This document shows, one piece after another, positions 1 to 5,587 of a stretch of DNA of 60,384 nucleotides. The stretch is from positions 1 through 60,384 of the forward strand of contig JAGXRD010000061.1 of assembly GCA_018336035.1 (NCBI GenBank). Reading direction: 5' to 3'. Source of the stretch: Alphaproteobacteria bacterium (GTDB lineage: Bacteria > Pseudomonadota > Alphaproteobacteria > Ferrovibrionales > Ferrovibrionaceae). The notes beneath the pieces are model-generated. The model saw nothing but the letters and a program-made list of their open reading frames with translations, had not been told where the DNA came from and made no database searches. The translations under genes were made by a program, and so were the position numbers. Position 1 is the stretch's first letter; each line of letters begins with the position of its first letter.

Positions 1-241
1 CGGCGCGGCTGAGGTCGGCGCTCCTCAGGACGGCGCCACTCAGGTCGGCGCCACTCAGGACGGCGCTCCTCAGGTCGGCGCCACTCAGGTCGGCCTTGGC
101 CGCGATAGCCATTTTCACCGCCGCGCCGAGCTTCACGCCCTCGCTCGCAGATTCGAATTTGGCTTCCAGATCACATTCGAAGACCGGATTGCCGGTCCAG
201 CGGCTGCGAATGGTGAACTTGAACGTTTTCACAGTTGACAT
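1..241 (-). CDS. Pentapeptide-repeat protein (C-terminus cut by window edge)
   Basis: Reading leftward from an ATG at 241, with GGAG about 8 nt upstream, gives about 47 non-repetitive residues and then A(D/V)LSG / A(D/V)LRS pentapeptides to the window edge. The family folds as a right-handed quadrilateral beta helix; some members (Qnr, MfpA) shield gyrase, most have unknown function. The N-terminal segment with FKFTIRSRW is not one I recognise. The DNA repeats are almost identical (units alternate between two 15-mer variants), which suggests recent duplication. It is the first gene downstream of the Cro-like gene on the same strand, so probably in the leftward early transcript. The total length is unknown because the gene is truncated here. 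Confidence 0.8.
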   Translation of the reverse strand, partial: MSTVKTFKFTIRSRWTGNPVFECDLEAKFESASEGVKLGAAVKMAIAAKADLSGADLRSAVLSGADLSGAVLRSADLSRA

Positions 242-276
242 TTTCTCGCTCCGTTGTGGTTTTAGCAACACTCAAA

Positions 277-579
277 TCAACGCGGAAACAGGTCTTCGGG
301 CGTCAGAACGATGCCTTCCAGCCGCGCGGCGGCAAGAATGTCGTTCATGGCTTTGGCCGGGATCAAACCGCCGGTGCCCCCGTTCTTTGCGGGCAAATCC
401 CAGCGGTAAATCGTCGAGATGTCGCGCACAGGGCGACGGTCGCGGCGAAATTCCTGCAACGCTTTCAAAGCCTGGTGCAGCTTCGGCACACCGCCGAATC
501 GGGCGAACACACGACCCGCCTGGGTCGTTGCTGCGTTCGGGGCCGAGGGAACCAGATTCGATTGCTGTGCGTTGCGCAT
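277..579 (-). CDS. Cro-like small DNA-binding regulator (carph-isopro type)
   Basis: A 100-residue protein whose core, FGGVPKLHQALKAL (about residues 28-41) then VRDISTIYRWD and GLIPAKAMNDILAAARLEGI with a final LTPEDLF, matches the pattern of phage Cro-like helix-turn-helix proteins with the carph-isopro layout: a first helix, a recognition helix containing STIYRW, and a C-terminal LTPEDLF tail. It is divergent from the repressor at 792, the classic lambdoid switch arrangement. Its start codon lies 10 nt from a perfect GTTGC-N7-GCAAC palindrome (590-606), so it is probably controlled by that site. No strong Shine-Dalgarno is visible. Inference: this is the first gene of the leftward early operon and antagonises the repressor. 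Confidence 0.7.
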   Translation of the reverse strand: MRNAQQSNLVPSAPNAATTQAGRVFARFGGVPKLHQALKALQEFRRDRRPVRDISTIYRWDLPAKNGGTGGLIPAKAMNDILAAARLEGIVLTPEDLFPR

Positions 580-589
580 AAGTCGAGTT

Positions 590-606
590 GTTGCAGTTTA
601 CGCAAC
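590..606. promoter_or_regulatory. Operator-like palindrome, copy 1 (perfect)
   Basis: GTTGC-AGTTTAC-GCAAC, extended by T/A on the two sides. It sits between the divergent Cro-like and repressor genes, 10 nt upstream of the Cro-like start codon. It is one of ten copies found in the prophage and is a likely binding site for the repressor or Cro. Confidence 0.65.
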
Positions 607-712
607 ATATGTCAACCGGAAAAACGCAAAAGGTGGAAAACATGATGCCGCATACAAACAAAACTAGGGCTATCCGAAAGGTTGTGATACCGTCGGTTGT
701 GGTAGATTCACG

Positions 713-729
713 GTTGCATGATAAGCAAC
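713..729. promoter_or_regulatory. Operator-like palindrome, copy 2 (perfect)
   Basis: GTTGC-ATGATAA-GCAAC in the same divergent intergenic region, 62 nt upstream of the repressor start. Paired with copy 1 it resembles the multiple operators of a lysis-lysogeny switch. Confidence 0.65.
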
Positions 730-791
730 AAGCCTATAGAATTGTTGAACTTCATTCGCAAACGACGAAATCGAAAAACCGGGGGACCAAC

Positions 792-1460
792 ATGGCAAAG
801 GGGAAAGCGCGGGCGAAAGTCGAGCGCACCAGCCGCAAAGCGAGAGACGAAGAAGCCAAGATTGGCGAGGTCGACAAGACCTGGTTTGAAAGCCGGGCGC
901 GGGATATGGGAATCAATTTCTCCCGAATCGCTGAAATGCTCGGTATGAACCGATCGATCGTCAGCCGGATGATGTCCGGCGAGCGCGAAGTGTCGAATCA
1001 GGAAGCCAACGAGCTCGCCACCATCCTGCAGGTCTCGTTTGACGATGTGGTCGCGCATCTTGGCGTGAAGCCCAAAACAGACCCGAATGACTTCCTACCG
1101 GTTGTCGGCGCCATATCGGCGGACGGCATCATTCACCCGAAGCTGCCCCGCGGGGCGTTCAAATCGACACGGCGCATCCCTGGTTTACCGCATGACTGTT
1201 CCGGCCTCTGGGTGGACGCTCCAGGATCCTGGCTTGACGGTTCTGTGCTGTATTACGTCACCGGCTTTACGGTGGAACCGAACGCGGTAGGCCGCGCCGC
1301 GGTGATCGGGCTGAAGGATGGCCGGAAATTCGTTCGCATCCTCATTCACGGCACCAGATCGAACCGCTGGCGCACACAGCCGCTTAACGGCCCGCTGGAC
1401 CCGCAGGATTACGAGGTTGCCTGGGCAACGCCAGTCCGGGCTATCGTCCTGCCGACCTAA
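792..1460 (+). CDS. Phage repressor, HTH plus LexA-like C-terminal domain
   Basis: A 222-residue protein. Start chosen at the ATG at 792, preceded by a GGGGGA run; the frame is open further upstream but would cross the operator. A basic N-terminus leads to a helix-turn-helix at about residues 36-80 (FSRIAEMLGMNRSIVSRMMSG then a helix ending in VVAHLG), as in XRE-type repressors. The C-terminal half begins with PVVGAISADG and has PGSWLDGSVLYYV and a KFVRIL strand, which resembles the S24/LexA fold. The normal Ala-Gly cleavage pair and the catalytic Lys are not obvious, so RecA-stimulated self-cleavage is doubtful. It is divergent from the Cro-like gene across two GTTGC palindromes. Inference: it is the lysogeny repressor and the protein that binds the dispersed palindromes. 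Confidence 0.8.
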   Translation: MAKGKARAKVERTSRKARDEEAKIGEVDKTWFESRARDMGINFSRIAEMLGMNRSIVSRMMSGEREVSNQEANELATILQVSFDDVVAHLGVKPKTDPNDFLPVVGAISADGIIHPKLPRGAFKSTRRIPGLPHDCSGLWVDAPGSWLDGSVLYYVTGFTVEPNAVGRAAVIGLKDGRKFVRILIHGTRSNRWRTQPLNGPLDPQDYEVAWATPVRAIVLPT

Positions 1461-1470
1461 TCTGTTGCCG

Positions 1471-1774
1471 TTCTAGTTAAAAATCCCGGCAATCAGCAGT
1501 TATTCTAGTGTGTTCTAGTGTGCCAGGTCGCAACTGGAACCGTAAGCCTCTGTAATTGCAAGGCGTTCTAGTTACACCAGTCATTCTAGTGTGAATCTGC
1601 GGTAGGCTACGGAAAAACCAATAGGGTGAGGGCGCCGCGCGGCCCGCTATTAGATTATATAAGGTATATAGTATTCTTTATTCTCTATAGAATAACTAGA
1701 ACACTAGAAAACATAATTGAAAATAAGGGCTTAAAATACCCTGTTGTGAAAATTGCAACTAGAACACACTAGAA
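1471..1774. repeat. Nine TTCTAGT iterons in two opposed clusters around an AT-rich core
   Basis: In the 380-bp gene-free stretch after the repressor, TTCTAGT occurs on the plus strand at 1471, 1503, 1513, 1566 and 1584 (three of these extended to TTCTAGTGTG), and its complement ACTAGAA at 1695, 1703, 1758 and 1768. The two clusters point toward a very AT-rich centre (about 1650-1735). Iterons beside an AT-rich segment are typical of replication origins, partition sites or multi-site operators. Nothing coding was seen here. The function is unknown; origin or centromere is an inference from layout only. Confidence 0.7.
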
Positions 1775-1777
1775 CGG

Positions 1778-1805
1778 AAAAGCCCTGCCTCGCGGCAGGG
1801 CTTTT
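1778..1805. terminator. Bidirectional intrinsic terminator
   Basis: A perfect 12-bp stem AAAAGCCCTGCC / GGCAGGGCTTTT with a TCGC loop, flanked by A and T runs so it can work on both strands. It lies 36 nt past the end of the minus-strand gene at 1841 and closes the iteron region. Confidence 0.85.
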
Positions 1806-1840
1806 GGATTCTGATCAGGTTTCAAGCGGATAAAACCGCT

Positions 1841-2221
1841 TCATTGCTGTTGGAACGCCGCGCCACTTTTTACTGCTGCCAGACCGGCGCGCAGTAAGGC
1901 CAGATATCGATCCGACACATATGCGTGTGTTGTGGCTTTTCCGAAATGAAAGGTATTCAGGCTGCCGCCGATGACGGCGCCGAATCCGGGCACGAATTTA
2001 CGGTTTCGATCGGCAACCCAATGGCCGAGAAACGCGCCCACTTTGGCCGTGCAGGCGTCCACCCACTCGCAAACCATGGCGCCCGGCAACCGGATGGTGA
2101 TGTGAAACCCCCGGCCGTCGGGTCGGGCTTCAAAATCGGCGCCATACTCCGCGGCAAGTGCCCGCATTTGGCTGACCAGGGTTTTACGGGCTGCAGCTCT
2201 TGTCATTTCGTGGGGCAACAT
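1841..2221 (-). CDS. Hypothetical phage protein, 126 aa
   Basis: Starts at an ATG at 2221 with a strong GGAGG about 12 nt upstream that overlaps the end of the preceding tiny gene. The protein is soluble, with a basic helical N-terminus (MTRAAARKTLVSQMRALAAEYG), a central FHITIRLPGAMVCEW strand pattern and a helical C-terminus. I recognise no family. It is the last gene of a four-gene leftward cluster (2801 to 1841) divergent from the terminase operon, and ends just before a terminator. A role in DNA packaging or superinfection control would be speculation. Confidence 0.7.
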   Translation of the reverse strand: MLPHEMTRAAARKTLVSQMRALAAEYGADFEARPDGRGFHITIRLPGAMVCEWVDACTAKVGAFLGHWVADRNRKFVPGFGAVIGGSLNTFHFGKATTHAYVSDRYLALLRAGLAAVKSGAAFQQQ

Positions 2222-2227
2222 GGCTTT

Positions 2228-2323
2228 TTAAACCTCCGCGATGATGTGAAGCCAGACCAGCACGACGCCCAGGGCGCCGAGAAAAGCCAAAGCCTCGCCA
2301 ATGAGTTTCAGAGCGGTCAGCAC
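2228..2323 (-). CDS. Small single-pass membrane protein, 31 aa
   Basis: A GTG start at 2323 overlaps the stop codon region of the preceding gene by 7 nt, giving MLTALKLIGEALAFLG and then a hydrophobic helix through VVLVWLHIIAEV. One transmembrane segment spans nearly the whole protein. No separate ribosome binding site is evident, so translation is probably coupled to the upstream gene. The next gene's GGAGG lies in its last codons. The tight packing between two genes on the same strand supports it being real. Function unknown; it could be a small membrane effector or holin-like peptide. Confidence 0.5.
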   Translation of the reverse strand: MLTALKLIGEALAFLGALGVVLVWLHIIAEV

Positions 2324-2655
2324 TGGCAGCCGTCCACCCGGGCGACGGTCTCGGCCGGTGATTCAAAGCGCGCGTGATAGGTCGCGTGTGTCTTGGCGGC
2401 ACGTTCCGGGAGATCACGGTCGGAATTGACCCTTTCTTCTCCGAACACAGATATCAAAAGATCAGCCGCATTTTTGGCGCCAGCCAATCCGCCAAGTTGT
2501 GTAACGCAGCAACCGTGTTTGACCAGATCCCATTGGCCTGGGATGCGGTTGAAGATTTGGAAGCTGCGATATTCGATCGGCTTGGCGTCGCACCAGTATT
2601 CAGCGGCCATGCCGCGACCCGGGCGCCACCATGGGTTCTTGTAGGTATGTGTCAT
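2317..2655 (-). CDS. Hypothetical phage protein, 112 aa
   Basis: Start taken as the ATG at 2655, which overlaps the TGA of the preceding gene in the arrangement ATGA; the frame is open upstream but the overlap decides the start. The protein has a Trp/Tyr-rich N-terminus (YKNPWWRPGRGM), a central SFQIFNRIPGQWDLVKHG and a small Gly/Ala-rich segment GGLAGAKNAADLL. The middle part looks like a short beta-hairpin domain seen in many uncharacterised phage proteins that modify or display a substrate value, but I cannot assign it. Four Cys, two near the C-terminus (CQC). Second gene of the leftward cluster. Confidence 0.65.
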   Translation of the reverse strand: MTHTYKNPWWRPGRGMAAEYWCDAKPIEYRSFQIFNRIPGQWDLVKHGCCVTQLGGLAGAKNAADLLISVFGEERVNSDRDLPERAAKTHATYHARFESPAETVARVDGCQC

Positions 2656-2801
2656 GGCTGCACCCAACCAAGTTGGATTGCAGCGCCCCAGAAAACCGGC
2701 GCACACATCAGCAGCATGCTAGCCATAAGGCCCACGCCGCAAATCAGATGGTGGCGCTTCTCGGCGCGCTGTTCTGCTTCGATCTTCTCTTTGAGTGTCA
2801 T
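2652..2801 (-). CDS. Small membrane protein, 49 aa
   Basis: Starts at an ATG at 2801 with GGAG about 8 nt upstream. A charged N-terminus (MTLKEKIEAEQRAEKRHH) is followed by one hydrophobic segment (CGVGLMASMLLMCAPVFWGAAI) and a short tail. Its stop overlaps the next start. It is the first gene of the leftward cluster, and its leader contains three GTTGC-type palindromes shared with the divergent terminase operon, so both directions are likely repressed together in the lysogen. Function unknown. Confidence 0.65.
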   Translation of the reverse strand: MTLKEKIEAEQRAEKRHHLICGVGLMASMLLMCAPVFWGAAIQLGWVQP

Positions 2802-2814
2802 GGCGGTTCTCCAT

Positions 2815-2831
2815 GTTGCGTAACTAACAAC
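2815..2831. promoter_or_regulatory. Operator-like palindrome, copy 3 (one mismatch)
   Basis: GTTGC-GTAACTA-ACAAC in the divergent region between the small leftward cluster and the terminase operon. First of three copies clustered within 65 bp. Confidence 0.55.
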
Positions 2832-2843
2832 AAGGTACAGAGT

Positions 2844-2860
2844 GTTTCAAAAAACGCAAC
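2844..2860. promoter_or_regulatory. Operator-like palindrome, copy 4 (one mismatch)
   Basis: GTTTC-AAAAAAC-GCAAC, 12 bp after copy 3 and 2 bp before copy 5. Confidence 0.5.
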
Positions 2861-2862
2861 AT

Positions 2863-2879
2863 GTTTCTTAAACCGCAAC
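2863..2879. promoter_or_regulatory. Operator-like palindrome, copy 5 (one mismatch)
   Basis: GTTTC-TTAAACC-GCAAC, ending 19 nt before the terminase small-subunit start. The position would let a bound repressor block the late promoter. Confidence 0.5.
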
Positions 2880-2898
2880 GTGCTATTCTGCCACCGCT

Positions 2899-3444
2899 AT
2901 GCAGACAGACGCCCAGACACCCTTGCGAGGGAAAGCCGCCATTCGAGATAAGATATTGAACGCCTTCCAGATTTATGCGGAAGGCGGCACGATAAAGCGC
3001 GCGGTCGGCGAGCAGAAAATATCAAACCTGCAGTTTTATCAGGGCTTGGACGCGCATCAGGATTTGAAGGCGCTCTACTATCAGATTCAGGCGTATCGCG
3101 CTGACATGATGGCAGACGAGGCTTACGAGCTCAGCACCGATACGAGCATAACACCCCAACAAGCGCGCGAACGGGCTTCTATCCGTCTGAAAATTGCCGG
3201 CCTGTATGACCGCAGCCGATTTGGCGAGAAGGTCGACATAACCATGACTGGCCAGGTGGACATCACAGCTGCGCTTTTGGAAGCGCGGAACCGATCCGGG
3301 CGACCTGTTAGCGACCTAGTTTCAACTGCCGTGCCGCAAGTGCTTGATGTATTGGCCCTGCCGGTACGCGAAGCAACAGATAAGGAAACTGTTGCGCCAC
3401 CGAATGAGGCGGCATTTCAAATGCAGAGCCCCTTCGATGACTGA
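2899..3444 (+). CDS. Terminase small subunit (probable)
   Basis: A 181-residue, mostly helical protein placed directly before the large terminase. The N-terminal part (KAAIRDKILNAFQIYAEGGTIKRAVGEQ) looks like the helix-turn-helix of small terminases that recognise the packaging site, followed by a long helical oligomerisation part and the phrase LKIAGLYDRSRFGEKVDIT common near the end of small-terminase domains. The last 40 residues are low in structure. Start at the first ATG; no strong Shine-Dalgarno is visible. Three operator-like palindromes lie just upstream, so this is probably the first gene of the late operon. The assignment rests mainly on position and helical pattern. Confidence 0.7.
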   Translation: MQTDAQTPLRGKAAIRDKILNAFQIYAEGGTIKRAVGEQKISNLQFYQGLDAHQDLKALYYQIQAYRADMMADEAYELSTDTSITPQQARERASIRLKIAGLYDRSRFGEKVDITMTGQVDITAALLEARNRSGRPVSDLVSTAVPQVLDVLALPVREATDKETVAPPNEAAFQMQSPFDD

Positions 3445-3465
3445 TCGATCAAGCTTTTTGACCCC

Positions 3466-3488
3466 GGGGGGTGGCCGGGGGGTGGGGG
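3466..3488 (+). other. Triple G-run between terminase genes
   Basis: Runs of 6, 6 and 5 guanines lie within 23 bp in the 147-bp gap between the two terminase genes, an obvious departure from the flanking composition, followed by an AT-rich stretch (3533-3580). Packaging sites often lie near terminase genes, and G-runs can form quadruplex DNA. Either role is inference. Confidence 0.5.
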
Positions 3489-3591
3489 CCAAGAATCCGC
3501 CGCCCACCGAATTGAAGCGGGCCCCATGCGCCAATTTTTTTGAGTTTGGAAAATATAATTTTTCAAAATTTGAAATATTCGAGGCCGGCCG

Positions 3592-5130
3592 ATGAAATAC
3601 TCGCCGAAGGACGAACAACGACTGATGACCGAAATCTGGGATCCGGCTATTGCCGACGATCCCTATGCCTTCGTCATGTTCGCATTTCCCTGGGGCAAGC
3701 CAGGCACACCGCTGGAAAAGTTCACCAACCCGAGAACCTGGCAGTGCGAATACCTCCAGGAGATGGCCGATCACATCAAGGATCAGAAGGCGGCCGAGGC
3801 CCGCGGCGAAAAACCGAAGGTCTGGCGGCATTCGACAGTGTCTGGTCGCGGTCCGGGTAAATCGGCACTGGTGGCGATGCGGACCCTGTGGTTCCAGTCG
3901 ACCCGGTTGGGCGGCACAACGATTATCACGGCCAATACCGAGCTGCAGCTGAAAAGCCGAACCTTCGCCGAGGTTACCAAGTGGCACACCATGGCGATCA
4001 ACAGCCATTGGTTCGATACCACGGTGCTCAGCCTGAAGCCGGTTGCCTGGTTCGAGAAGCTGTTGAAAGACCAGCTGAAAATCGATACCGGCTATTACTA
4101 CGCCCAGGGTCAGTTGTGGTCGGAGGAAAATCCGGACGCCTTCGCCGGCGCGCACAACATGGCCGGCATTCAGGTGGTGTTCGACGAGGCATCGGGTATT
4201 CCGAAACCGATCTGGAATGTGACGGAGGGCTTTTTCACCGAGCCTGTTGTGCATCGTTACTGGGATGTTTTCTCGAATGGTCGACGCAACAGCGGCCCGT
4301 TCTACGATTGCTTCAACGACGACGCGGCGTTCTGGCGTAAAAAACAGATCGACAGCCGGACCGTTGAAGGGACGGATACGGACAACTTCAACCGGATGAT
4401 CGAGCAGTATGGCGCGGACAGTGACACGGTGCGCGTCGAGGTGCTGGGCATGTTCCCGAAGCAGGGCGACCGGCAGTTCATCTCGAACCAGCTGGTGGTT
4501 GACGCGCAGCAGCGCGAGTTGCAACCGGACCCCGGCGCCCCTCTGATCATGGGCATCGACATTGCCCGGTTTGGCGGTGATGAAACTGTGTTTCGCTGGC
4601 GCCAGGGTCGGGATGGCCGGAGCATCCCGCCGTTCCGCCTGAAGGATCGGGACAACATGGTGGTGGCCAATGCAGCGGCCGAGTGGATTGACCGGACCAA
4701 TCCGGATGCGGTCAACATCGACGCCGGCAATGGTACCGGGGTGATCGATCGGCTGAAGGAAATGGGTTACCGGGTCAACGAGGTGTGGTTTGGCAGCACC
4801 AAGGGCGTTGACCGTGAATGGGCCAACAAGCGGACCGAGATGTACGCCGAGGTGCGAAACTGGTTGCCGGGCGGATGCCTGACGGCGGGCGACAACCGCC
4901 TGTTCCGGGATTTGACCGCGGCCGAATACGATTTCTTTGGCAAGGCGAAGGACCAGGTCATGCTTGAATCGAAAGAAAGCATGCGTGGTCGTGGCTTGCC
5001 CAGCCCCGATGATGGCGACGCCTTTGCTCTGACCTTTGCCGTCAAGGTAGCCCGGCGCGACAACATGACATCGCGGTTCCGTCGTCGGGCTCGGCAGGTA
5101 GACGGTCTTGACTATAATCTGTTTGGCTAG
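3592..5130 (+). CDS. terL: Terminase large subunit
   Basis: A 512-residue packaging motor. The ATPase domain has a Walker A-like SGRGPGKS (about residues 84-91), and a Walker B VVFDEAS (about 195-201). The C-terminal RNase H-like nuclease starts with MGIDIARFGGDE (about 320-331) and retains later acidic residues (VNIDAGNG; DDGDAFAL near 475). Length fits the family. Start at the ATG with GAGG 9-10 nt upstream. It cuts and translocates phage DNA into the procapsid through the portal encoded downstream. The gene ends 3 nt before a perfect GTTGC palindrome that separates it from the head genes. Confidence 0.95.
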   Translation: MKYSPKDEQRLMTEIWDPAIADDPYAFVMFAFPWGKPGTPLEKFTNPRTWQCEYLQEMADHIKDQKAAEARGEKPKVWRHSTVSGRGPGKSALVAMRTLWFQSTRLGGTTIITANTELQLKSRTFAEVTKWHTMAINSHWFDTTVLSLKPVAWFEKLLKDQLKIDTGYYYAQGQLWSEENPDAFAGAHNMAGIQVVFDEASGIPKPIWNVTEGFFTEPVVHRYWDVFSNGRRNSGPFYDCFNDDAAFWRKKQIDSRTVEGTDTDNFNRMIEQYGADSDTVRVEVLGMFPKQGDRQFISNQLVVDAQQRELQPDPGAPLIMGIDIARFGGDETVFRWRQGRDGRSIPPFRLKDRDNMVVANAAAEWIDRTNPDAVNIDAGNGTGVIDRLKEMGYRVNEVWFGSTKGVDREWANKRTEMYAEVRNWLPGGCLTAGDNRLFRDLTAAEYDFFGKAKDQVMLESKESMRGRGLPSPDDGDAFALTFAVKVARRDNMTSRFRRRARQVDGLDYNLFG

Positions 5131-5133
5131 TAT

Positions 5134-5150
5134 GTTGCCAAATTAGCAAC
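5134..5150. promoter_or_regulatory. Operator-like palindrome, copy 6 (perfect)
   Basis: GTTGC-CAAATTA-GCAAC, extended by T/A on both sides, starting 4 nt after the terL stop codon and ending 24 nt before the next start. Confidence 0.65.
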
Positions 5151-5174
5151 ATCCTCGATCTGACGGAGTATTCC

Positions 5175-5333
5175 ATGGACGATACCGAACCTGCGGAGAA
5201 GCCGGTTGCCTTCCACGGCAAGCTGAACCTGATCGGCGCCCAATTCCTGAACAGCCTGACGGAATCCGATGTTGCTGCCCTGCGGCAGATCATCGATCAC
5301 GTCAAGGCCGATCCGGCGCTGCAGAAAGGCTGA
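5175..5333 (+). CDS. Small phage protein, 52 aa
   Basis: ATG at 5175 preceded by GGAG at about 8 nt. An acidic N-terminus (MDDTEPAEK) is followed by a helical part (GAQFLNSLTESDVAALRQIIDHV). It fills the gap between terL and the next small gene, which starts 5 nt after its stop, so it belongs to the head operon. I recognise no family; small proteins in this position exist in many podovirus head operons without known function. Confidence 0.65.
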   Translation: MDDTEPAEKPVAFHGKLNLIGAQFLNSLTESDVAALRQIIDHVKADPALQKG

Positions 5334-5338
5334 CCGCG

Positions 5339-5584
5339 ATGGGTGCGATTGCCAAAGCCATCACCAGTGTTTTCACCGGCCCGCAGGCCGCGCCCAGTCC
5401 GACGCCGGCGCCGCTTCCGCCGGTGAACGATCCCGCGGCCCAGGAAGCAGCGCAGCGCGCGGCAGAAGAAGAACGTCGCCGGGTTATGTCTGGCGGCCGG
5501 GCGGCCAACGTGCTGACCAGCCCGCTGGGTGACACTTCGCAAGATGCCCAGTCGGCGCGCAAGCTGCTGCTTGGCGGGGGTTGA
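5339..5584 (+). CDS. Small phage head protein, 81 aa
   Basis: An Ala/Pro-rich linker (about residues 16-36), a charged helix (EAAQRAAEEERRRVM) and a Gly/Thr-rich end with LTSPLGDTS and KLLLGGG. Short proteins with a TSPLG...LLG tail lie immediately before the portal in many T7-like and BPP-1-like podoviruses. Function is not known; a role in the head or in early ejection is inferred from context. The portal begins 4 nt after its stop, with no separate strong ribosome binding site, so translational coupling is likely. Confidence 0.7.
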   Translation: MGAIAKAITSVFTGPQAAPSPTPAPLPPVNDPAAQEAAQRAAEEERRRVMSGGRAANVLTSPLGDTSQDAQSARKLLLGGG

Positions 5585-5587
5585 TTT

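Noticed and set aside
590-729. LexA boxes
   Set aside because: The alphaproteobacterial LexA box is a direct repeat (GTTC-N7-GTTC); these sites are inverted repeats of GTTGC, though the 7-nt spacing is similar.
3322-4524. A 400-codon open frame on the minus strand
   Set aside because: It is the antisense of terL and lacks any recognisable domain.
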